Assembly: GCF_003994465.1 (NCBI RefSeq)
Contig: NZ_RZNX01000001.1
Location: 1,000,915-1,064,914, forward strand
Source: Paenibacillus zeisoli
GTDB taxonomy: Bacteria; Bacillota; Bacilli; Paenibacillales; Paenibacillaceae
Direction of reading: 5' to 3'
DNA: 64,000 nucleotides
In this document: positions 8,469 to 17,400 of the stretch, in pieces
Layout: every line of letters starts with the position of its first letter
Position numbering within the stretch: position 1 is the stretch's first letter
Position numbers and translations under genes: made by a program
The notes under the pieces: model-generated
The model's database searches: none
What the model was told of the DNA's origin: nothing
The model's input: only the letters and a program-made list of their open reading frames with translations

Positions 8469-9383
8469 GTGAAGTATGCAATCGGGATTGATATCGGGGG
8501 GACCAAGACAGCGATCGGCATCATCTCCGCTGATGGTGATGTGATTCAGAAATCCTCCATCCCCACGGATCCAACTGTAACCCCATATGTTATGGTGGAC
8601 CGGATCGCAGAGACAGTTCTGACTCTTGTCCATAACAGCGGAATCGCGGGCCAAGATATCGATGGTGTCGGCATAGGGGCGCCAGGACCTCTGGATACAC
8701 GTAACGGGCAAATTACCTGCCCTCCCAATCTGCCAGGCTGGCGAGATTTCCCGCTGATTCATGAATTGAAGCGTCATCTTCCCTACTCGATCAAGTTGGA
8801 GAACGACGCAACTGCAGCAACGCTGGCCGAGAAGTGGCTCGGTGCCGCCAAAGACGAGCAGCATTTCGTATTTATCACGATCAGCACGGGAATTGGTGCC
8901 GGGATCTATATGCACGGCAAGCTAATTACGGGTGCAAGCGGGAACGCGGGCGATGTGGGTCACTTCGTTATTGATCCTGCTGCCGGTGTGTGTGTATGTG
9001 GACAGCGTGGATGCTGGGAATATGTAGCCTCCGGCACCGCCATTGCAAGGCAGGCGAGCGAGCTGCTTGGACACAGTGTTACGTCGAAGGAGGCGTTCGA
9101 GCTGGCGGCCAGCGGTCATCCCGCAACGAAGGAATTGATCGATAATGTCTACCGATATATTGGTATAGGATGTGTCACACTGATCAATACTCTTGATCCG
9201 GAGAAAATAGTGATAGGCGGCGGTGTCTCTCAAGTCGGCGAACCGCTATTTGAGGCCGTGCAGGACTACGTTGGAAAGTATGCCCTTAATCCTTCCGGCC
9301 GTAAGACTCCGATTGTCCCTGCCGCCCTGCAGCAAGACGCGGGACTAATTGGTGCGGCTGCACTTGTCCATATGTCATACTAA
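8469..9383 (+). CDS. ROK-family sugar kinase (glucokinase/fructokinase type)
   Basis: The GTG at 8469 lies 7 bp after AGGAGGT, so I choose it over a longer TTG frame at 8442. 304 residues: ATP-binding start AIGIDIGGTKTAIGII, sugar/catalytic region LENDATAATLAEKW, ISTGIGAGIY, and the ROK zinc motif with H plus CVCGQRGCWE. ROK kinases phosphorylate free hexoses in the cytoplasm; the specific sugar is open, though the adjacent manA and LacI-type regulator point to glucose, fructose or mannose. Confidence 0.88.
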   Translation: MKYAIGIDIGGTKTAIGIISADGDVIQKSSIPTDPTVTPYVMVDRIAETVLTLVHNSGIAGQDIDGVGIGAPGPLDTRNGQITCPPNLPGWRDFPLIHELKRHLPYSIKLENDATAATLAEKWLGAAKDEQHFVFITISTGIGAGIYMHGKLITGASGNAGDVGHFVIDPAAGVCVCGQRGCWEYVASGTAIARQASELLGHSVTSKEAFELAASGHPATKELIDNVYRYIGIGCVTLINTLDPEKIVIGGGVSQVGEPLFEAVQDYVGKYALNPSGRKTPIVPAALQQDAGLIGAAALVHMSY

Positions 9384-9424
9384 TCCAAAACCATTTCAAT
9401 CACGTGAAAGGAGATTGTACTATT

Positions 9425-10369
9425 ATGAGTCAACCAATTTTTCTAGAACCCGTATTTAAAGAGCGTATCTGGGGAGGCACCAAGCTGAAGGACCTGTTCG
9501 GTTACGAAATTCCTTCAAATGAAACCGGGGAATGCTGGGCAATCTCGGCACACCCTAACGGACAGAGCGTAGTAAAGAATGGCCCCTTTCAAGGAATGGC
9601 ACTCGGAGACTTATGGACCGGCCACCAGGAGTTGTTCCATTCAGATTCCAAAGTATTTCCGCTGCTTACCAAAATCCTTGATGCCTCAGATGACCTGTCC
9701 GTACAGGTTCATCCAGACGATACCTATGCCGGCGAACATGAGAATGGTGAGCTCGGAAAGACAGAGTGCTGGTATATTGTAGATGCTGAGCCGGGTGCCG
9801 AGATCATCTATGGACATGGTGCACAGAGCAAGGAAGAGCTGGCGAGCTGGATCCATGAGGGGAAATGGGATCAGCTTCTGTCCAAGGTTACGGTGAAAGC
9901 CGGTGACTTCTTCTACGTGCCTAGCGGAACACTGCATGCCTTGGGCAAAGGCATCGTTGTTCTGGAGACACAGCAAAGCTCTGATACCACCTACCGTGTA
10001 TATGATTACGACCGTAGAGATGCGGCAGGGAATACCCGTGAGCTTCACTTGGAAAAAGCTATTGAGGTAACAACAGTTCCCCAAGCGTACCAAGAAGGGA
10101 CCTACAATACCGAGGCAAAAGATCATGCTGAAATAACAACCTTTGTAGCCAATGATTTCTTCACGGTTCAAAAGTGGTCTGTCACTGGAAAAACTGATTT
10201 CGAAGCCAGTCCCAAGTACACCCTTGTCAGCATCATTGCCGGTGAAGGCGAACTCCAAAGCGGCGGCGAAGTTTACCCGCTTCGCAAAGGAGATCACTTT
10301 ATCCTCCCAGTGGGCTTCGGCCCCTATGGAATAACAGGAAATCTGGAAGCCATTGCTTCTTGGGAATAG
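9425..10369 (+). CDS. manA: Class I mannose-6-phosphate isomerase
   Basis: 314 residues, the short Bacillus type. Seen: IFLEPVFKERIWGGTKL at the start, cupin metal ligands in LSVQVHPDD and GELGKTECWYIVDAEPG, and VPSGTLHALGKGIVVLETQQSSDTTYRVYDYDR. It converts mannose-6-P and fructose-6-P in a zinc-dependent way. The ATG at 9425 follows AAAGGAG; the upstream GTG at 9404 overlaps that box and is unlikely. It lies 41 bp after the ROK kinase and is probably co-transcribed with it. Confidence 0.92.
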   Translation: MSQPIFLEPVFKERIWGGTKLKDLFGYEIPSNETGECWAISAHPNGQSVVKNGPFQGMALGDLWTGHQELFHSDSKVFPLLTKILDASDDLSVQVHPDDTYAGEHENGELGKTECWYIVDAEPGAEIIYGHGAQSKEELASWIHEGKWDQLLSKVTVKAGDFFYVPSGTLHALGKGIVVLETQQSSDTTYRVYDYDRRDAAGNTRELHLEKAIEVTTVPQAYQEGTYNTEAKDHAEITTFVANDFFTVQKWSVTGKTDFEASPKYTLVSIIAGEGELQSGGEVYPLRKGDHFILPVGFGPYGITGNLEAIASWE

Positions 10370-10407
10370 ACTAACTGTAGATACTCATTAAATCGTGTAT
10401 AGACACA

Positions 10408-10456
10408 CAGAAGCCTGCATCCTTTCAAGCTCCAGCTTGATCGGTGCAGGCTTCTG
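10408..10456 (+). terminator. Terminator after manA
   Basis: CAGAAGCCTGCA and its exact complement flank a smaller inner hairpin; convergent with the DinB gene. Confidence 0.7.
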
Positions 10457-10502
10457 TACGGTCTACCTGATATTCAAATTATGCAGATTACCACTAAGAT
10501 TG

Positions 10503-11021
10503 TTAATGAAGATAACGTTCACGAATAAGATTCAAATGATGCGCCGCATGTCCTGCAAGGACATAAATAACTGCGCGAGCAGTAATCTCAGCTCCGTTCG
10601 CCGTTCCGGTGCGCTTCCATGCTTCATCGTCAAGCTGTTTGGCTAATAGCAAAGTGGCTGTGCGAATGGCGGAGAATTCTGCCAGTAGGTCGCTTACTGA
10701 TAGACGCTCTGACCCAGCGTAAGCAACATAGTCGGATTCGTTAAATCCAGCCAGAGGTGTCTTGTCACCCCTAGCAATACGAAGCAGCCGATAGCTCATA
10801 ATACGCTCTGTATCATTGATATGGCCTAACACTTCCTTAATACTCCACTTGCCCTCTGCATAGCGATAGTTGGCTTTCTCTTCTGTTAGGGACTGGAGAA
10901 GTTCACTAAATTCATTGATTTGAGAATTCAGGAAAGCCAGAATGTCCCCTTCAGGCAGAGCTAGAATGTAGCTTTCGTAAAAAGACGAATATTCGCCTAT
11001 CGATGGCCGCTGTATTGACAT
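10503..11021 (-). CDS. DinB/YfiT-type four-helix bundle protein
   Basis: 172 residues with the DinB superfamily pattern: GKWSIKEVLGHINDTERIMSYRLLRIARGD and, near the end, LAGHAAHHLNLIRERY, which supply the three metal-binding histidines. Such proteins are putative metal-dependent transferases (some use bacillithiol); function here is unknown. RBS GGAGGA precedes the ATG. It lies 20 bp after the DUF3006 gene and may be co-transcribed with it. Confidence 0.85.
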   Translation of the reverse strand: MSIQRPSIGEYSSFYESYILALPEGDILAFLNSQINEFSELLQSLTEEKANYRYAEGKWSIKEVLGHINDTERIMSYRLLRIARGDKTPLAGFNESDYVAYAGSERLSVSDLLAEFSAIRTATLLLAKQLDDEAWKRTGTANGAEITARAVIYVLAGHAAHHLNLIRERYLH

Positions 11022-11041
11022 GATTCAATCCTCCGTATCCT

Positions 11042-11254
11042 TTAATCTTCCCATACATCTTTCATCAGTGACTTAATTTCTTTGATTCGAGTCTCCGTCT
11101 CCTTCCGGTTCGCGACCCATTTCTTGCCGTCCCAATCGACAACATCACAGGTCTTTACAGCGGAATCCACCTGGCTCATAGGAACATTCGTCGAACGTCC
11201 GTCTACTTCGATAATGCAGTAACCCTCTTCAAATCCCTCGACAATTCCTTTCAT
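11042..11254 (-). CDS. DUF3006 small protein
   Basis: 70 residues from the ATG at 11254, which follows AAAGGTGAG; the longer frame from 11296 would run deep into the preceding gene. The strand pattern GIVEGFEEGYCIIEVDG...VDWDGKKW fits DUF3006. This family is commonly found directly behind ComEC-like metallo-beta-lactamase hydrolases, exactly as here (7-bp gap), which suggests a joint function. Confidence 0.75.
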   Translation of the reverse strand: MKGIVEGFEEGYCIIEVDGRSTNVPMSQVDSAVKTCDVVDWDGKKWVANRKETETRIKEIKSLMKDVWED

Positions 11255-11261
11255 AACCAGC

Positions 11262-12158
11262 TCACCTTTCTGCTCTGATCTGAAAATGCTGCCCATCCGT
11301 CAAGAATTCTACCGTTCCCTGGGTATCGTTCCGGTATACTTTCACACCCTGCTTCTGAAGACGCTTTAGTACCGTCTGCGTCGGATGCCCATACTTATTG
11401 CCTTTGCCAGACTGGATAACAGCATATTGCGGACTCACCTTCTTGAGGAAAGCTGTGCTCGTAGAGGACTTGGAGCCATGGTGACCCACCAAAAGCACAT
11501 CTGAATGCAGATTCGCACCTGAAGCCAACATGTCTTTTTCGCTCTCCGCTTCAGCATCTCCCGTTAATAGGAAAGAATGCTTGCCATAAACCACTTTAAT
11601 TACTGCACTATTATTATTGGTATCCTCATAATGAGATCGTGGTGCTATCATGTTCACCTGCACGCTGCTGTCCAGGTTCAATGTAAGGCCCGCCTTCGCC
11701 GTAGTAACCTTCAGCCCCTTGCGCTGAATCGAACGAAGCACAGATTCAAAAGTCTTCGTATTCGAACTTACTTTAGGCATATAGATTCTGCCGATACTGA
11801 GCTTGTCAATCACCTTATCCAGCCCGCCAATGTGATCCGCGTCGGGATGTGTCCCGATGACAATATCCAGCCTTGCGATTCCATACCTCTTCAGCGTGTC
11901 CAGCATAACCTGTTCCTTATCGTTATTCCCGGCATCAATAAGCATGGTCTTTCCCGAAGGAGTAATAATTAACTGGGAAGCCCCCTGTCCTACATCAATA
12001 AAAATCACACGCAGCTTGCCCTTACCGTCTATCGGAGTGCTTGAAGAAGGATCCTTGGTACTTCCAGGGAAAGAGCAGCCTGCAAGCAAAGACAAGCAGA
12101 GAATCAAGGCCGCATATCCTAAGATACGCTGTTTCATAAATGGAAGAAGTCTTATCAT
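11262..12158 (-). CDS. ComEC/Rec2-like metallo-beta-lactamase-fold lipoprotein
   Basis: 298 residues. A lipoprotein signal (ILGYAALILCLSLLAGC) is followed by a stand-alone hydrolase domain: VIFIDVGQGASQLI, LIDAGNN, the metal motif GTHPDADHIGGLD, LLTGDAEAESE and LLVGHHGSKSS. It resembles the extracellular nuclease-like C-terminal domain of ComEC without the channel. Probably anchored outside the membrane and acting on nucleic acid or phosphoester. The ATG at 12158 has AAAGGA 8 bp upstream. Confidence 0.85.
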   Translation of the reverse strand: MIRLLPFMKQRILGYAALILCLSLLAGCSFPGSTKDPSSSTPIDGKGKLRVIFIDVGQGASQLIITPSGKTMLIDAGNNDKEQVMLDTLKRYGIARLDIVIGTHPDADHIGGLDKVIDKLSIGRIYMPKVSSNTKTFESVLRSIQRKGLKVTTAKAGLTLNLDSSVQVNMIAPRSHYEDTNNNSAVIKVVYGKHSFLLTGDAEAESEKDMLASGANLHSDVLLVGHHGSKSSTSTAFLKKVSPQYAVIQSGKGNKYGHPTQTVLKRLQKQGVKVYRNDTQGTVEFLTDGQHFQIRAER

Positions 12159-12267
12159 AGATGTTATCCTTTACTTTAAGAACATTTGTTCCAATTATAT
12201 TCCATTTGCCTTAGTTATTCAATCCAATGCTGTCTTAATCAGCCTGTTTAAATTAGCATGGTTATCA

Positions 12268-12675
12268 TTATGCCCGGCGTCTTCTAGCCTTGAATTGCTT
12301 GAACTGAAAATATATCGTGCAGCCTATGCAGTACCCGCATAGAGCAGCAAAAGCCGCTGCAAACAGGAACCAGGCGAACATGTATCCCATCCCTGGCAGC
12401 TGGATTAGAAATCCAATCAAAGATAGAGTTAGAAAAATAACAGCAAGTGTATTATTGAACCGTGTTAATTCGGCAGCCTGGGTATGGTTTGGATGTACCT
12501 TAAGAAATGGCTTGGCCAGAATGACAAATAAATTATAACCAGTCAACAGACCGATCGCCTGTACCAGCCAAAGAGCTAGCAGCAAATAGGGCTGAGCGAA
12601 GACAGTGGCGAGGATAACAAACAGAACAATTCCCGTCTGATTCGCTTTTACATAAGAAACAGGGATTTCTTTCAT
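12268..12675 (-). CDS. DUF4395-like small integral membrane protein
   Basis: 135 residues with about four hydrophobic helices, a short linker PFLKVHPNHTQAAELTRFNN after the second, and a basic C-terminus (FKQFKARRRRA), so the tail is probably cytoplasmic. The pattern recalls DUF4395, but I am not certain. No operon partner is evident. Confidence 0.55.
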   Translation of the reverse strand: MKEIPVSYVKANQTGIVLFVILATVFAQPYLLLALWLVQAIGLLTGYNLFVILAKPFLKVHPNHTQAAELTRFNNTLAVIFLTLSLIGFLIQLPGMGYMFAWFLFAAAFAALCGYCIGCTIYFQFKQFKARRRRA

Positions 12676-12745
12676 TAGATGTACCGCCTTCCTAATTCAT
12701 AATATAAATATAACCTTTTATTCCGATGAAAACAATAGGGATTAC

Positions 12746-12780
12746 ACAAAAAAAGACCCATTCAGCCTCGAATGGATCTT
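12746..12780 (-). terminator. Terminator overlapping the end of the next gene
   Basis: On the minus strand GATCCATTC...GAATGGGTC followed by TTTTTTT; the stop codon of the 12762 gene lies in the loop. Confidence 0.8.
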
Positions 12781-13196
12781 ACAACAAACATATACTTCTC
12801 TTTGGAATACTTCTCCCCAGTAATAAGAGTAACCTCATGTTCATTATGATGATGGATAGCGGTCCGGTAATGCAATAGCTGATTGTCCTTCCACACGGCA
12901 ACCGGGGACTTAAAGTAGACAGCGTTGTCGAATTGCACCCGATTCTTCATGATATACCCAACCGAATGCGGAGCTGCCTTCTCTGTCCGGGTCTTCATTA
13001 CTTTTCTGGCAAATCTCTTGCCTCTGCTGCCAGGCTGTATCTTAATAATATCTTCCAGCGGCACCGCGATCGACCGGGGACCTAGAAGAAGCTTGTTCGC
13101 GGTCTTGTCCCAGCCTTCTATCGTCCCGGTATATATGTCATCCTGGTCCTGACAGTACACGATCACTTCCTGTCCGATCCAATCCTCATAACGCAT
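12762..13196 (-). CDS. Hypothetical protein with Sm-like N-terminus
   Basis: 144 residues, soluble. The first half looks like a small beta-barrel (IGQEVIVYCQDQDDIYTGTIEGWDKTANKLLLG) of the Sm/PRC type; the middle is basic (KRFARKVMKTRTEK), suggesting nucleic-acid contact; the end is again strand-rich. ATG preceded by GGAGAAGGAGAAC. I do not recognise a characterised family. Confidence 0.7.
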   Translation of the reverse strand: MRYEDWIGQEVIVYCQDQDDIYTGTIEGWDKTANKLLLGPRSIAVPLEDIIKIQPGSRGKRFARKVMKTRTEKAAPHSVGYIMKNRVQFDNAVYFKSPVAVWKDNQLLHYRTAIHHHNEHEVTLITGEKYSKEKYMFVVRSIRG

Positions 13197-13307
13197 GGCC
13201 AGTTCTCCTTCTCCAGTAACTTTGTGACTAGGATGGCAGCCAAGCTGCCTTGTTTGAAAAAATTTATAGGGTATTAATTCATTTCCATATTCAAAGACAA
13301 ATTCCTG

Positions 13308-13973
13308 CTAGTTCAGCTCCCACTTTATCTCAGGCTTACCCTGTTTCTTGAGAAATTCATTGGTTCTGGAGAACGGTCTGCTTCCAAAAAAACCCCGTCT
13401 TGCCGCAAGTGGACTGGGATGTGCCGACATGATAACTTCATGCCGCGATCGATCCACAATAGCTCCCTTCTTCTGCGCAGGTGCGCCCCAAAGTATGAAT
13501 ACCAACGGATCTGTTCGCTTATTAAGCGCCTCAACAATAGCTGAAGTGAACAGTTCCCAGCCCCTTCCATGATGTGAACCCGCTTGACCCTCCCGCACAG
13601 TAAGTACATTGTTCAGCAAGAGCACTCCCTGCTCAGCCCACGGGGTAAGCGTTCCGATATGAGGCACAGGGACTCCAAGGTCACTAGCCATTTCTTTATA
13701 TATATTTCTAAGAGAAGGTGGAATTTTGATACCAGGAAGTACGGAGAAGCTTAGTCCGTGTGCTTGACCCGCTCCATGATACGGATCTTGTCCCAGAATT
13801 ACCACCTTTGTCTCCGAATAAGGAGTCAGCCTCAAGGCTTGGAATAAGAACTCCCTTGGCGGATACACCGTATGCTCCTTATATTCCTCATCGAGCCATC
13901 CCATCAAATCCTTGAAATAAGGCTTGCTCATCTCTTCCTTTAAAATATCATCCCAATCGTTACCAAACATCAT
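13308..13973 (-). CDS. ung: Uracil-DNA glycosylase
   Basis: The start at 13973 (MMFGNDWDD) is chosen because AAGGAGGAG lies 5-8 bp upstream; a longer frame to 14018 exists. 221 residues, the family-typical length. Catalytic motif GQDPYHG, the uracil-pocket region LLLNNVLTVREGQAGSH, and the HPSPLAARRGFFGSRPFS leucine/histidine loop are all present. It removes uracil from DNA to start base excision repair. Confidence 0.96.
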   Translation of the reverse strand: MMFGNDWDDILKEEMSKPYFKDLMGWLDEEYKEHTVYPPREFLFQALRLTPYSETKVVILGQDPYHGAGQAHGLSFSVLPGIKIPPSLRNIYKEMASDLGVPVPHIGTLTPWAEQGVLLLNNVLTVREGQAGSHHGRGWELFTSAIVEALNKRTDPLVFILWGAPAQKKGAIVDRSRHEVIMSAHPSPLAARRGFFGSRPFSRTNEFLKKQGKPEIKWELN

Positions 13974-14042
13974 CGTCTCCTCCTTACTGCTCTCTACTTG
14001 CAACTTACCCATATCCATAATTCCGACACTTTCTTAAATAAT

Positions 14043-14078
14043 AGAAGGCCATCTCTATAGGAACAGAGACGGCCTTAT
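14043..14078 (-). terminator. Terminator-like hairpin downstream of the lipoprotein remnant
   Basis: AAGGCCATCTCTATAGG...AGAGACGGCCTT; on the minus strand it is followed by CTATTATTT. With no intact gene upstream of it, it may be the old terminator of the eroded solute-binding gene. Confidence 0.5.
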
Positions 14079-14172
14079 CTGCCAAGCTTATGTATTTCGG
14101 ATAGGTGCTCTTTAGCCATACATCATCCTCGAGCATAAACCCTTGCTACATAAGGTTCCCATTCTGTGGGTT

Positions 14173-14297
14173 AGATTACTTAGTATCTTCCCGCTTTCAA
14201 CTACAAGTTCATCCGAACGCATGCCATTAGCTCCATTAACAACATACCCGCCGCCATGAATCCCGTCAATGCTTTAACGCGCTTCTATGATATCCAC
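14173..14297 (-). pseudogene. Deletion scar of an amino-acid ABC solute-binding lipoprotein
   Basis: On the minus strand 14220-14283 reads ALTGFMAAGMLLMELMAC, closely matching the lipoprotein signal ALTGLLLAGILLLGLTAC of the intact binding protein at 23.6-24.5 kb. Directly after the Cys codon, 14180-14218 matches the extreme C-terminus of that protein (SDELVVESGKI against SDQLVVEGGKI) in another frame. About 250 internal codons are missing. The start codon is also changed (ATC for ATG). A second copy of this gene has therefore been lost here by internal deletion. The rest of the 14019-14403 gap holds only the two terminators. Confidence 0.75.
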
Positions 14298-14344
14298 ATT
14301 TCAAATTTATTTCATTGCCATTCATTAGTTGTGTCACAAAGAGA

Positions 14345-14388
14345 AAGCATTGAATTCCATGTTGCTGGAATTACAATGCTTTTTCATG
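14345..14388 (-). terminator. Terminator of the amylase gene
   Basis: AAAGCATTG-AATTCC and its near-perfect complement, 15 bp past the amylase stop; T-rich on the minus strand. Confidence 0.7.
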
Positions 14389-14403
14389 GCTAAGCCTCCG
14401 CGA

Positions 14404-17400
14404 TTATCTGCCGATACGCGCGAATGGAACAGTCAAGAGATCAATGTCGCTCCACTCTTTAGGAGAGTTGGATTCTGAAACTCCAGGTGTATCGGAAGTC
14501 GCTGGATCATTAGGAAGGGTATCCATCGGCGAGAACTCGCCTTGGTGCAGCATTACACCGATACCTTCATTCTCAATATCCGGATTGCCGAGTGCGCTGA
14601 GCGGGATTTTTGCTTCATAGAACGTGTCACGGTTTGGATCGTGGCCAAGTGTCATGAAGTTTACAAGCTTGCTTGGATTATTAACATCATCAGCATCTTT
14701 CACGCCCCATAGCGTCGAATACCCTTTGCCTTTAGCAAATTTAACGGTAATGCCGGCTGCTGCGCCTGTCTTATAGTTCACTCCAGCATCGTCAACCGGG
14801 AATAGACCGTTAACGGCTCTGGAAATGTAACCGGAGTGGAACATGTTCGAAGCGATGTTGAATTGATAATCAGGAAGATCCAGGCCGCCCCAGAGCGGCT
14901 TATTTCCATTCTTCTTCCACATATCATTTGTTGCGCCAGCACCACGAATCGTATCAAAAGCTATTGTTTGCGGCATATCCATAGAACGAATCGGTGTACC
15001 GCCTGCAGAACCAGCATTGGCAGGGTCAACGATGTCTGTAACATCTACATACTGCCAAGCCAGATACAGGTACTCGTTGTCCCATGCAGCCCACAAATGG
15101 CTAAGATCCATTGGCGTTTCATGCATAGACCAGTTGCTTCCAAGTGAACGCGGATCATCTCCGGCCATATCGATGGCAATCAGCATGTCATCTGTCCATT
15201 CACCATTGTTAGTCCCATCAATTGTGATTGGAGTGGACACGCGTTTACCAAATGAAGGGTTAGTGGAATAGGGCTTGTTCCCCCCAGGAATAACGACAAT
15301 ATCTTTCAATGTCACCACGGTAAGCTCAGCGCTTGCTGCGGAGAAGTTATTTGCAGCATCGAAAGCCTTTACAGTGTAGGTATACGATGTTTCGGCAGTC
15401 AGACCTGTATCCTTAAAAGTTGTTGTTGTTGAAGTTCCTACCTTTACTGCACCACGATAGATGTCGTAACCTCCCACAGCAACATTATCTGTTGAAGCCG
15501 CCCAAGACAGGCTTACCGCCGTGGATGTCTTACCGGTTGATATAAGGCTTGCTGGAACGCTTGGTGCTTGAGTATCAGTTCCTCCTGAAGTTCCAACCGT
15601 TACTTCATTGCTAGCAGCCGAAAGATTGCCTGCAGCGTCGTAAGCTTTAACTGTGTACTTATACGAAGTCGCCTCTGTTAATCCTGTATCGGTAAAGCTT
15701 GGAGTTGTTGAAGTACCCACTTTAGTTCCATTACGATAAATCTCATAACCGCTTACGTCAACATTGTCTGTCGATGCTGTCCAGGACAGGCTTACCGAAG
15801 TAGCGGTACTGCCAGTGGAAGCAAGACTCGCAGGTGTGCTTGGCGCTTGTGTATCACCTGGATCTCCTGAACTGAACTTCATGTCATCTACTACAAAACT
15901 TCCCGCACCATCTGCTTCAGTTCCACGAAGTATAGCATAGACTCTCGCGCTTGTAGCAGCTGCCGGCACCTTACCACTGAGCTGAAGAGGGACAAAGCTG
16001 TCAGTTACTTTACTGTAGTCTACCTTCGCATAAGCGATATAAGTGTTGCTCGCATTGTAGAAATCGATGTATAGCTGAACCTTTGCATTGGCTAAGCTGT
16101 AGACTTTAAATTGGCCGCTTGCCGTGTATGAAGCACCACCTACAACTGGAATCAATTGAGACACCATAACCGCATTATTGTTAGCCATGTTGGACCCAGT
16201 CAGCTTCTGGGCTTTGCTGCCGGATGCAACTGGTGCCGCAACCACTTGAAACAAAGAAGTCACACCTGATGTCGCTGATTTGGCCCAGCTGTTCGCCACA
16301 CCGTTAGTACCGGTATAAGTTTCAAAGCTTGGGTTAACAAGCCGGTTGCTGCTGTCTACAGCAAGTGTCTTCACACGGAAAACCGCGCTTTCATCAGATA
16401 CATTATTTGCAGCATCACGAGCCTTCACGGTAAAGCTGTAATCCGTATTGGGCGACAGGCCTGTAACGTTAAAGCTTGTGGTTGTTCCTGCAACACTTCC
16501 AGCCACAACACTGCCGCTGTATATGTCGTAGCCCGTTACCCCAACGTTATCCGTTGACGCGGTCCACTCAAGAGCAATACTGGTTGTAGTTGCTGTACCC
16601 TTTACATTTGTTGGCACCGTAGGTGCGATGGTATCACCCGCGCTCGGTACTTCAATAGTTACTTCATTGCTGTTAGCAGAGAAATTATTTGCAGCATCCC
16701 GAGCGCGGACTTGGTACTTGTAAGTCGTACCTTCCTTTACGGTACTGTCGATAAAAGTTGTTGCATTCACCGTAAATGTCTCTGTGCTTGTACCACTCTT
16801 ACGAGTAATTTGGTAATCTGTTACGCCAACATTGTCAGTAGAGGCACCCCAAGTCAACGTGATTGTCTTAGGAGATCCACTGCTGAGATTGCCAGCAAGA
16901 TTAGCTGGAACCGAAGGAGCAACCGTATCTACTCCTTGCGGTTTCTCCCCAAGCTTCACTTGTCCTGGAGCATTATTGATGCCAGGAATGTAAATATTGT
17001 CGCCCGTGTTGAAGAAGTAGTTCTTCTGACCGTTACTGTCCCAAACATTGCTTCCGTTGTTGAAGCAAGCTTCCAGACGGCTTGCGGTTCCAATATCAAC
17101 AGTAATTTTTTTGTAGCCCGGGTTCAGCGAATCATTCTCCATCTTCACACCAGGAAGGGACGTCCAGGTGCCACCCTCGGCGCGATAGTGAATGTTAACA
17201 TTCGTCCAGCCCTCTTTGTAGTAGACGGTAACCTTGTTGCCTGGCTTTGGATCTTCCGGCTTACCGGCAGTCACTTTACCTGCGTCATAGGTATTGTCGC
17301 CTTTGTTGAAGAAATAGTTCTTCTGATTGTTGCTGTCCCATTGGCCGCTGCCATTATTAAATGCTACCTCCGCGCGTGTTGCCGATGAGGTACCCAGGTC

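Noticed and set aside
16711..17388. Long plus-strand frames within 14.8-22.3 kb
   Set aside because: Antisense shadows of the amylase gene; no start signals or family patterns.
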